Shown one piece after another: positions 26,284-33,602 of a stretch of 52,130 bases of DNA (its first letter is position 1; the number at the start of each line of letters is the position of its first letter). A program made the translations under genes and the position numbers. This stretch comes from Flavobacteriaceae bacterium (GTDB lineage: Bacteria > Bacteroidota > Bacteroidia > Flavobacteriales > Flavobacteriaceae): NCBI GenBank assembly GCA_029252265.1, contig JAQXBT010000081.1:1-52130 (forward strand), in the 5' to 3' direction. A model generated the notes under the pieces. That model had not been told where the DNA came from. It saw only the letters and a list, made by a program, of their open reading frames with translations, and searched no databases.

Positions 26284-27198
26284 TTAAGGCTTTCGCAATA
26301 AAATTAATTGCTTTTCTTTCAATGCAGGCTTAAAACCGGGCATTTCTTGCAGTGCACTTTCAATAGAAGAAAGTGCTTGAGGAATTTCACCTTGTAATCT
26401 AAATAACTGTGCTTGAAGTACATAAGCCGACTCTAAAGGTTTACTATCTTTAGAAGATTTGAAGTCAATAAACGTTTGGATATAACGTTGTCCAATTGTG
26501 TATTGTGTATTGTGAATCGCAGATGCTTTTGCGATGAGAAAATGCACTAAATTATTGTGCGATCTAAAATGGCTAGAATTTGATGGGTTACTTTGAAAAC
26601 AGTTTAGCTCTATGACGTTTTCTAAACCCAATTTATAATAGATTTTTGCCTGCGTTCCTTGATCAGAATCTTCATAAACGTATGCTTTTGCAAAATAGCC
26701 ATTCACTTTGGAAAGCTGTTCTAATTCATCCGCATATGAAATCGCTTTTTTATAACTTCCTCCTAAAAATCCTGGCAGTTGTGTGTACAATTCTACCAAT
26801 GCCCAACGCACATTTATGTGTTTTGGGTTGAGTTGAGCGGCATTAAGAAATGATACTTTTACGTTTGAAATCAACCCAATAGCATTTAGCTTAGGTCCAT
26901 CTTTGGCGAGTTTCCCTAAAACACCTCCGTATTTAAAATGATAGTCCGCATTAGTCGCCTCTAGATCTATGAGTTGTTTATATTTCGAAGCCGCTTTGTT
27001 CCAGTCACTTTGAAAACCATAGGCATCCCCAATCCGCTCTAGTAATTCTAAATTTTGTGGGGATTCTACTAAATAAGCTTCGAGTTTTTGAACCGCTTGA
27101 TCGTAGTTTTTTGACTCAAATAAGGGCTCAAATTCTTGTGTGTAATTTTGACCTATTAATAAAAATGGAGAAAGTAAAATTAATAAAAAGCGCTTCAT
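26284..27198 (-). CDS. Secreted TPR-repeat protein
   Basis: 304 residues with an N-terminal signal peptide (about 1-17, ending LLIGQ). Three or more tetratricopeptide-type helical pairs are visible: residues about 20-50 (FESKNYDQAVQKLEAYL), 52-85 (LLERIGDAYGFQSDWNKAASKYKQL cut into LLERIGDAYG and WNKAASKYKQL), 120-150 and 255-290 (VLQAQLFRLQGEIPQALSSI). TPRs mediate protein contacts; no enzymatic motif is seen. The gene starts 12 bp after obg and precedes mpl, so it is probably on the same transcript. Its role is unknown. Confidence 0.75.
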   Translation of the reverse strand: MKRFLLILLSPFLLIGQNYTQEFEPLFESKNYDQAVQKLEAYLVESPQNLELLERIGDAYGFQSDWNKAASKYKQLIDLEATNADYHFKYGGVLGKLAKDGPKLNAIGLISNVKVSFLNAAQLNPKHINVRWALVELYTQLPGFLGGSYKKAISYADELEQLSKVNGYFAKAYVYEDSDQGTQAKIYYKLGLENVIELNCFQSNPSNSSHFRSHNNLVHFLIAKASAIHNTQYTIGQRYIQTFIDFKSSKDSKPLESAYVLQAQLFRLQGEIPQALSSIESALQEMPGFKPALKEKQLILLRKP

Positions 27199-27210
27199 AC
27201 CTACAACTTT

Positions 27211-28209
27211 TTAAGGATTCAACATGGCCCACAATCTATCTTTAAGTTCGACAATACCTAACTGTGCTAAAGAAGAAATAAAGACATAGTCGATTGGCAA
27301 TTCTGCATCCAACTCTTCTATTAATTCTGCTTTAAGCTCATCGTCCAGCATGTCACTTTTTGATACGGCGATGATACGATCTTTATCCAGCATCTCAGGG
27401 TTATAGCGTCGCAATTCATCTAATAAAATATCATATTGTTTTTTGATATCATCCGCATCTGCAGGAATCAAAAATAAGAGAATTGAATTTCGCTCGATGT
27501 GACGTAAAAAGTAATGCCCCAACCCTTTTCCTTCGGCTGCACCTTCAATAATTCCAGGGATATCGGCCATAACAAACGATTGATAATCTCGATATTCTAC
27601 AATTCCTAAATTTGGTTTTAAGGTTGTAAATTCATAATCGGCAATTTTTGGCTTCGCAGAAGATACAACAGATAACAACGTTGATTTTCCAGCATTAGGG
27701 AATCCAACCAATCCAACGTCTGCCAACACTTTTAATTCGATAGTTACAAATTTTTCATCCATCGGGAGACCGGGCTGTGCATAGCGTGGCGTTTGATTGG
27801 TTGACGATCTAAAATGCCAATTTCCTAAGCCTCCTTTACCGCCTTCACAGAGAATAACTTCCTCATTGTTTTCTGTAATTTCAAAAAGAATTTCATTTGA
27901 ATCTGAATCTCTTACCACCGACCCTAATGGGACATCGACATACACGTCTTCACCATCAGATCCTGTACTCCGGCTTTTACTTCCACTACCTCCATGCCCT
28001 GCTCGAAAATGGCGTTTAAATTTCAAGTGATGTAACGTCCAAAGATTGTCACAACCTCTTACGATTATGTGACCACCGCGACCGCCATCCCCACCATCTG
28101 GACCCCCTTTTGTGATGAATTTTTCACGATGAAGGTGTACTGATCCCTTTCCTCCATTACCAGAGCAGGCAAACATTTTTACATAATCAACAAAATTACC
28201 TTCAGTCAT
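27211..28209 (-). CDS. obg: GTPase Obg/CgtA
   Basis: 332 residues. The N-terminal Obg fold (about 1-158) is rich in glycine ([27 protein letters not shown]). A Ras-like GTPase domain follows, with G1 [11 protein letters not shown] near residue 165, G2/switch [10 protein letters not shown]3 [10 protein letters not shown]4 S-K-S-D and G5 SSLA. It stops soon after the G domain, lacking the C-terminal OCT domain of Bacillus Obg, as is usual in Bacteroidota. Obg binds the 50S subunit and links ribosome assembly to growth and stress. It starts 13 bp after adk. Confidence 0.95.
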   Translation of the reverse strand: MTEGNFVDYVKMFACSGNGGKGSVHLHREKFITKGGPDGGDGGRGGHIIVRGCDNLWTLHHLKFKRHFRAGHGGSGSKSRSTGSDGEDVYVDVPLGSVVRDSDSNEILFEITENNEEVILCEGGKGGLGNWHFRSSTNQTPRYAQPGLPMDEKFVTIELKVLADVGLVGFPNAGKSTLLSVVSSAKPKIADYEFTTLKPNLGIVEYRDYQSFVMADIPGIIEGAAEGKGLGHYFLRHIERNSILLFLIPADADDIKKQYDILLDELRRYNPEMLDKDRIIAVSKSDMLDDELKAELIEELDAELPIDYVFISSLAQLGIVELKDRLWAMLNP

Positions 28210-28222
28210 TTGGTTCTGTTTT

Positions 28223-28795
28223 TTACAGTGTATCTACTACTGCATTGAGTCGAACTGTAATGTCTTCTATAGACCCTACGCCATTCACTCCAAAATATTT
28301 ATCCTTGGCCGCATAATAGGACTTAAGAATTGCTGTTTCAGCATAATATATTTTTATTCTGTTTCGAACCACTGTATCATTTGCATCATCGGGTCTTCCA
28401 CTCGTTTCACCACGTTTGAGAAGGCGTTTTACCAACACCTCATCATCAACTTCCAAAGCAATCATAGCGCTGATTTCTGTTTGATGCGATTTTAAAAGCA
28501 CATCTAACGCGTCAGCTTGTAAGACATTTCTGGGAAATCCATCAAAAATAAACCCTTTAGAATCAAGGTTTTTAGCAACCTCAGCACTAAGCATATCAAT
28601 GGTCACCTGATCTGGAACTAACTCACCTTTGTCCATAAAAGACTTTGCTAAAACCCCTAAATCTGTTTCGTTTTTTATATTAAAACGAAATACATCTCCA
28701 GTGGAGATATGTATTAAATCGTAAGTTTCTTTCAAAAAAGCTGCTTGAGTCCCTTTCCCTGCACCAGGAGGGCCAAATAACACTAAATTTTTCAT
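28223..28795 (-). CDS. adk: Adenylate kinase (short form)
   Basis: 190 residues. P-loop G-P-P-G-A-G-K-G-T at residues 8-16, the AMP-binding H-I-S-T-G-D, and F-D-G-F-P-R-N, with LID-side arginines in [11 protein letters not shown]. It converts ATP plus AMP to two ADP. The short length reflects a minimal LID segment with no zinc-finger insertion, as in short bacterial and cytosolic adenylate kinases. It is the first gene of the adk-obg-TPR-mpl-radC run. In many relatives a hypoxanthine phosphoribosyltransferase gene lies beside adk; none is present in the gap before purK. Confidence 0.95.
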   Translation of the reverse strand: MKNLVLFGPPGAGKGTQAAFLKETYDLIHISTGDVFRFNIKNETDLGVLAKSFMDKGELVPDQVTIDMLSAEVAKNLDSKGFIFDGFPRNVLQADALDVLLKSHQTEISAMIALEVDDEVLVKRLLKRGETSGRPDDANDTVVRNRIKIYYAETAILKSYYAAKDKYFGVNGVGSIEDITVRLNAVVDTL

Positions 28796-28859
28796 TTTTA
28801 TTTAAACTTTAAAATATTGACTTCAAAAATGGGTCAATGTTTACTACTAAATCAGGCCG

Positions 28860-28867
28860 CAAATATA
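28860..28867 (-). promoter_or_regulatory. -7 element of the adk operon promoter
   Basis: TATATTTG on the minus strand matches TAnnTTTG. Predicted start near 28856 gives a leader of about 60 nt. No good -33 TTG is seen. Confidence 0.55.
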
Positions 28868-28932
28868 ATCAATTGTAAAGGTTTTGATTCGTTTTGATGC
28901 CCGATTTTAGTGTCCGATTTCATTTTTAAGTG

Positions 28933-28940
28933 TATTTTTG
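28933..28940 (+). promoter_or_regulatory. -7 element of the purKE promoter
   Basis: TATTTTTG, 36 bases before the purK ATG at 28977, on the opposite strand to the adk promoter; the 180-bp gap is thus a divergent promoter region. The -33 side is weak. Confidence 0.55.
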
Positions 28941-28976
28941 TGCTGTATTTATAAAATCGTTCAAGAAAATCTTATA

Positions 28977-30131
28977 ATGGAGTATTTTTCATCAAACTTC
29001 AAACTTGGTATTTTAGGTGGCGGTCAGCTCGGGAAAATGTTACTCTATACCACCCGAAAATTTGACATCCGCACCAGTGTTTTAGACCCTAGTTTAGAGG
29101 CGCCAAGTAAACTGGCCTGCAACGATTTCTTTCAAGGAGATTTAATGGACTATGAGACCGTTTATAATTTTGGTAAAAAAGTAAACACACTCACTATCGA
29201 GATTGAAAATGTCAATATCGAAGCACTTAAAGCTCTTGAAAAAGAAGGCGTAAACGTATTTCCGTCATCAAAAACTTTAGAATCGATTCAAAATAAAGCA
29301 ACCCAAAAATTATTCTACGTTGATCATAATTTACCCTCTGCCCCTTTTAAAAGGTTTGCGTTCACTGAAGAAATTTATACGGCAATAGAACACAGTAGCG
29401 TTGAGTTTCCCTTTGTATGGAAACGGGCTCAATTTGGGTATGATGGAACGGGCGTAAAAATTGTTCGTTCTGTGGCAGATTTGAAAAATTTACCAAATGT
29501 AGAATGTATCACAGAAGAACTTGTACCGTTTAAAAGTGAATTAGCAGTCATTGTTGCTAGAAACACAAAAGGGCAAGTTAAAGTCTATCCAGTGGTTGAA
29601 ATGGAATTCCATCCCGAAGCAAATCAAGTTGAATATGTCTTATGTCCAGCTAGAATTTCGGATGAGATTGCAGTCAAAGCAGAACAGATCGCACTCAAAA
29701 CCTCCGCAGCATTTGAACATGTGGGACTTCTGGCCGTCGAGCTGTTTTTGACACAAGACGATGAAATTTTAATCAATGAAGTTGCTCCTAGACCACACAA
29801 TTCGGGACATCAAACAATTGAAGCGAGTTATACCTCACAATTTGAGCAACACATCAGAGCGATCTTAGGATTGCCAATGGGAAGCACCATAAACAAATTA
29901 AGTTCTGTGATGGTGAATTTAGTAGGCGCAGAAGGCCATACAGGAAACGTTATCTATGAAAATATAGAGAAATTAATGGAAATGGAGGGCGTCACTCCAC
30001 ATATATACGGCAAAAAAGAAACACGTCCCTTTCGAAAAATGGGACATGTGACAATCGTTCATTCGAAGCTTGAAAACGCTCGAGCGATCGCCCAACAAGT
30101 AAAACAGTCAATCAACGTAATAAGTAACTAA
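28977..30131 (+). CDS. purK: N5-carboxyaminoimidazole ribonucleotide synthase
   Basis: 384 residues from the ATG at 28977 (MEYFSSNFKLGILGGGQLGKM). A TTG-initiated extension of 13 codons would begin inside the -7 element and is rejected. ATP-grasp enzyme: N-terminal Rossmann domain with G-I-L-G-G-G-Q-L-G, central ATP-grasp domain (KRAQFGYDGTGVKIV; LAVELFLTQDDEILINEVAPR in parts AVELFL and NEVAPRPHNSGH). It carboxylates AIR with bicarbonate and ATP to N5-CAIR in purine synthesis. The product is passed to PurE, whose gene starts one base after the purK stop codon. Confidence 0.96.
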   Translation: MEYFSSNFKLGILGGGQLGKMLLYTTRKFDIRTSVLDPSLEAPSKLACNDFFQGDLMDYETVYNFGKKVNTLTIEIENVNIEALKALEKEGVNVFPSSKTLESIQNKATQKLFYVDHNLPSAPFKRFAFTEEIYTAIEHSSVEFPFVWKRAQFGYDGTGVKIVRSVADLKNLPNVECITEELVPFKSELAVIVARNTKGQVKVYPVVEMEFHPEANQVEYVLCPARISDEIAVKAEQIALKTSAAFEHVGLLAVELFLTQDDEILINEVAPRPHNSGHQTIEASYTSQFEQHIRAILGLPMGSTINKLSSVMVNLVGAEGHTGNVIYENIEKLMEMEGVTPHIYGKKETRPFRKMGHVTIVHSKLENARAIAQQVKQSINVISN

Positions 30132-30132
30132 T

Positions 30133-30618
30133 ATGGCACAAGTAGGAATCATTATGGGAAGCGACAGCGACATGCCTGTCATGAAAGAAGCAATTGCAAT
30201 TCTAGAAGAATTTGACATCCAAATAGAAGTAGATATCGTCTCTGCTCACCGCACCCCTGAAAAATTATTTGATTATGGATCTAATGCCCACAAACGCGGT
30301 TTAAAAGTGATTATTGCCGGTGCCGGCGGCGCAGCACATTTACCTGGAATGATTGCATCCCTAAGTCCTTTGCCTGTGATTGGTGTGCCCGTAAAATCGA
30401 GTAATTCTATCGATGGATGGGACTCTATACTATCCATTTTACAAATGCCAGGCGGGGTTCCTGTCGCAACCGTTGCTTTAAATGGCGCTAAAAATGCTGG
30501 TATCTTAGCCGCTCAAATTATTGGCGCTTCTGACAGCTGTGTTTTAGACAAAGTTTTAATGTATAAAGAAAATTTGAAAGCGAAAGTCCTTGAAGCATCC
30601 AAAAAAATTAAATCATAA
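30133..30618 (+). CDS. purE: N5-CAIR mutase (PurE class I)
   Basis: 161 residues, normal class I length. It begins with G-I-I-M-G-S-D-S-D-M-P-V-M, then V-S-A-H-R-T-P (catalytic histidine), A-G-A-G-G-A-A-H-L-P-G-M and L-Q-M-P-G-G-V-P-V-A-T-V. It moves the carboxyl group of N5-CAIR to C4, giving CAIR, and acts as an octamer in the cytoplasm. Tightly linked to purK (one-base gap). Confidence 0.97.
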   Translation: MAQVGIIMGSDSDMPVMKEAIAILEEFDIQIEVDIVSAHRTPEKLFDYGSNAHKRGLKVIIAGAGGAAHLPGMIASLSPLPVIGVPVKSSNSIDGWDSILSILQMPGGVPVATVALNGAKNAGILAAQIIGASDSCVLDKVLMYKENLKAKVLEASKKIKS

Positions 30619-30637
30619 ATTTCCCCAAAACACCCAC

Positions 30638-32671
30638 ATGAGTATACTAAATACGCGTTTTGACACGCCATTCAATACCGCACCATTTTCAAAAATTAAA
30701 ACAGAAGCGTATTTACCTGCTTTTAAAAAAGCCATTGAAAATGCTAAAAATGAAATTGATCAAATTGTTGAAAACAGTGCCCTGCCAAGTTTTGAAAACA
30801 CGATTGAAGCGCTCGATTATACGGGCGAACAATTAGATCGGATATCGAGTGTTTTCTTTAATTTAAATGCTGCTGAAACAAACGATGCCATTCAAAAAAT
30901 AGCCCAAGAGGTTTCCCCATTACTCACCGAATTCTCAAATGATATTGCTCTAAATGTCGCACTTTTTGAACGTGTAAAATCGGTTTACAACGCCAAAGAA
31001 ACGCTTTCATTATCAAAAGAACAACAGACACTTTTAGATAAAAAATACAAAGGGTTTTCTAGAAATGGCGCCAACCTCAATGACGCTCAAAAAGAAATTC
31101 TTCGAGAAATCGACAAAGAACAAAGTCAACTCAAACTTACATTTGGAGAAAATATTTTAGCAGAAACCAATCGCTACGAACTTCATATTACGAAGCCCGC
31201 GGATTTAGAAGGCCTGCCAGAAGGTGCTATGGAAGCTGCCAAACAATTAGCGGTCGAAAAAAACAAGGAAGGTTGGCTAATCACACTCGATTACCCAAGT
31301 TATGTTCCCTTTATGACTTATGCAAAAAATAGAGGGTTACGAAAAAAACTCGCCTTAGCATTTGGTCAAAAAGGGTTTCAAAATGATGCCTTGGACAATC
31401 AAGAAATTGTTTTAAAAATCGCACAACTACGTTTCAAGAGAGCCCAGTTGTTGGGCTATGAAACCCATGCACATTTTGTGTTGGAAGAACGCATGGCTAA
31501 GACCCCTGAGACGGTGCAAAATTTCTTGGAAGATCTCTTGTCAAAAGCACTTCCTGCCGCCAAAAAAGAATTTAATGAACTCGAAGATTTTGCAATAAAA
31601 CTAGATCACATCGATCGTTTGGAGAAATGGGACAGTGCCTATTACTCTGAAAAATTAAAACAAGAACGATTCAACTTTGACGACGAACAATTAAAACCTT
31701 ATTTTAAATTAGAAAACGTCATTGAAGGTGCTTTTGAAGTGGCCCAAAAACTGTTTGGACTCCACTTTACACAATCTTGTGATATCGACACCTATCATAA
31801 GGATGTCATGACGTATACCGTTGAAGATTCGCAACAAAACTTGGTGGCTATTTTTTATGCCGATTTTTTCCCTAGAGCAGGCAAACGGAATGGCGCATGG
31901 ATGACCTCGTATAAACCTCAATTCGTCAAAAACGATAAAAATGAAAGACCACACGTATCAATTGTGTGTAATTTCACTAAACCGACGTCTACAAAGCCAT
32001 CCTTATTAACTTTTAACGAAGTTACAACCCTTTTCCATGAATTTGGACATGCACTCCACGGGATGTTAGCAGATACCATATACCCGAGTTTATCTGGCAC
32101 AAGTGTAGCCTGGGATTTTGTAGAATTACCAAGTCAAATTATGGAGAATTGGTGTTATGAGAAAGAGGCGCTCGCACTGTTTGCGAAGCACTATGAAACT
32201 GGCGCCAATATTCCTATGGATCTTATTGATAAAATAAAAGCAGCGGCCACGTTCCAACAAGGCATGCAAACAATGAGACAACTGAGTTTTGGCTTACTAG
32301 ACATGAACTGGCATGGCATTGACCCTAGCGAAATAACCGATGTGAAGCAGCATGAAACGAACGCATTTAAAGAAACACAATTGTTTCCAGAAGTCAAAGA
32401 AAACTGCATGTCAACGGCCTTTTCGCACATCTTTCAAGGGGGATATTCATCTGGTTACTACAGCTATAAATGGGCTGAAGTTTTAGATGCAGATGCCTTT
32501 GATTTTTTTAAAGAAACAGATCTTTTTGACCCTAAAATTGCCGAGGCTTTTAAAACAAATGTACTAAGTAAAGGTGGCACGCAAGACCCCTTAGAATTAT
32601 ACATCAAATTTCGAGGACAGAAACCAAAAGTAGAGGCTTTACTAAAACGATCAGGGCTTTTGAACTCGTAG
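30638..32671 (+). CDS. dcp: M3 family peptidyl-dipeptidase / oligopeptidase
   Basis: 677 residues from the ATG at 30638 (MSILNTRFDTPFNT). An upstream in-frame ATG at 30590 lies inside purE and was not chosen. Mostly helical. The zinc site H-E-F-G-H has His467, Glu468 and His471, with the third ligand glutamate in the following WDFVELPSQIMENW helix (W-D-F-V-E-L-P-S-Q). Tyr and His residues of the substrate site lie in the S-S-G-Y-Y-S-Y-K-W stretch. No signal peptide, so it should degrade peptides in the cytoplasm, fitting a protein-scavenging lifestyle. Dcp (dipeptide release from C-termini) is the closest named member; OpdA is the alternative. Its end overlaps the convergent UbiA-like gene by 21 bp. 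Confidence 0.92.
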   Translation: MSILNTRFDTPFNTAPFSKIKTEAYLPAFKKAIENAKNEIDQIVENSALPSFENTIEALDYTGEQLDRISSVFFNLNAAETNDAIQKIAQEVSPLLTEFSNDIALNVALFERVKSVYNAKETLSLSKEQQTLLDKKYKGFSRNGANLNDAQKEILREIDKEQSQLKLTFGENILAETNRYELHITKPADLEGLPEGAMEAAKQLAVEKNKEGWLITLDYPSYVPFMTYAKNRGLRKKLALAFGQKGFQNDALDNQEIVLKIAQLRFKRAQLLGYETHAHFVLEERMAKTPETVQNFLEDLLSKALPAAKKEFNELEDFAIKLDHIDRLEKWDSAYYSEKLKQERFNFDDEQLKPYFKLENVIEGAFEVAQKLFGLHFTQSCDIDTYHKDVMTYTVEDSQQNLVAIFYADFFPRAGKRNGAWMTSYKPQFVKNDKNERPHVSIVCNFTKPTSTKPSLLTFNEVTTLFHEFGHALHGMLADTIYPSLSGTSVAWDFVELPSQIMENWCYEKEALALFAKHYETGANIPMDLIDKIKAAATFQQGMQTMRQLSFGLLDMNWHGIDPSEITDVKQHETNAFKETQLFPEVKENCMSTAFSHIFQGGYSSGYYSYKWAEVLDADAFDFFKETDLFDPKIAEAFKTNVLSKGGTQDPLELYIKFRGQKPKVEALLKRSGLLNS

Positions 32672-33484
32672 GAAAACAAATACTAAAAGTAACGAAAAAA
32701 CAGGGATCGCCTCAACCCAAAAAGCGGTATAATACCGGCTTCGACGTTTCTTGCTATTTGCCAACATCAGAGCTAATATCGCTGCAGAGAAAAGTAGGAC
32801 TAAGAAACGATTTTGGGAAAATTGAACCTTAAAAAACTCCATCAAAACAGCATCTCCTAAGAGAGCATATCCAATAATTTTCGTGTATCTAAGGCCTAAT
32901 TTTTGAGGGATGGTTGAAAGATGGAGTTCATCTATATCTAAGTCTCGAATTTCAAACGGAAGCATCAAAGCGATCACTATAAAAATACGTTGTAGAAGTA
33001 TTAGGTAATGATCTGCAGTAAACACTTCCTGAGCTTCTAAAAGTGGCAAGACAACCGATGTCATTGCCCATATAATTGCAATAACATAGATTTTAAGACC
33101 GCCAATAGAGCGCAGATTTTTTGGGGTTTTGATGCCCAATGGAATCGCATATAAAAATGTAATGAGTCCTAAAACAACCAAGAGTAACTGACTGGTATTT
33201 TGAAGCAAACAAAACGTATATCCCAGTCCAATTAAACTGAATACAGACACCCATTGAATGTATTTTAATCTAGTAGTAAGAGAACGGTAATAAAATTTTG
33301 CCAAACCAAAATACTTCACAAAGTTATAACCCAACACTGAAGCACAAAAAATAGAAACATAAAAATCAGTCGTGAGATTTAAATTTGATTCATAGGCCGT
33401 CAAAATACAAAATGCCAGCACAGCGACTGCCACGTGTAGACTGCTATTTATATAAAAATCAAGGAGGCGTTTTAACGATGTCAT
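32651..33484 (-). CDS. UbiA-prenyltransferase-like membrane protein lacking first Asp motif
   Basis: 277 residues with seven or eight predicted transmembrane helices. The only clear signature is E-I-R-D-L-D-I-D (about residues 179-186), which matches the second aspartate-rich motif of UbiA-type aromatic prenyltransferases (DxxxD between helices). The first motif, normally N-D-x-x-D-x-x-x-D after the second helix, is not there; the corresponding place reads GYNFVKYFGLAKFYY. So the fold is probably UbiA-like but classical Mg-diphosphate chemistry is doubtful. An unrelated polytopic membrane protein is the alternative. A TATTTTTG element four bases before the ATG predicts a leaderless mRNA. Confidence 0.65.
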   Translation of the reverse strand: MTSLKRLLDFYINSSLHVAVAVLAFCILTAYESNLNLTTDFYVSIFCASVLGYNFVKYFGLAKFYYRSLTTRLKYIQWVSVFSLIGLGYTFCLLQNTSQLLLVVLGLITFLYAIPLGIKTPKNLRSIGGLKIYVIAIIWAMTSVVLPLLEAQEVFTADHYLILLQRIFIVIALMLPFEIRDLDIDELHLSTIPQKLGLRYTKIIGYALLGDAVLMEFFKVQFSQNRFLVLLFSAAILALMLANSKKRRSRYYTAFWVEAIPVFSLLLVFVFLRVQKP

Positions 33485-33488
33485 TGCA

Positions 33489-33496
33489 CAAAAATA
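33489..33496 (-). promoter_or_regulatory. -7 element of the UbiA-like gene (predicted leaderless)
   Basis: TATTTTTG on the minus strand, four bases (TGCA) before the ATG at 33484. Third example of this spacing in the window. Confidence 0.6.
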
Positions 33497-33570
33497 GGGA
33501 AACTGTTAATAACCCTGAGAATTGTTTAATAACTTTCATTTCTTAAGATTTAAAACCTTGTTTAATTCCT

Positions 33571-33578
33571 TAATTTTG
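33571..33578 (+). promoter_or_regulatory. -7 element of the gcvP operon promoter
   Basis: TAATTTTG, 24 bases before the gcvP ATG. A TTG at 33558-33560 is too close (10 bp) to serve as a normal -33 box, so only the -7 side is convincing. Confidence 0.5.
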
Positions 33579-33602
33579 TTGTTTACACCAGATTCCTATA
33601 CG

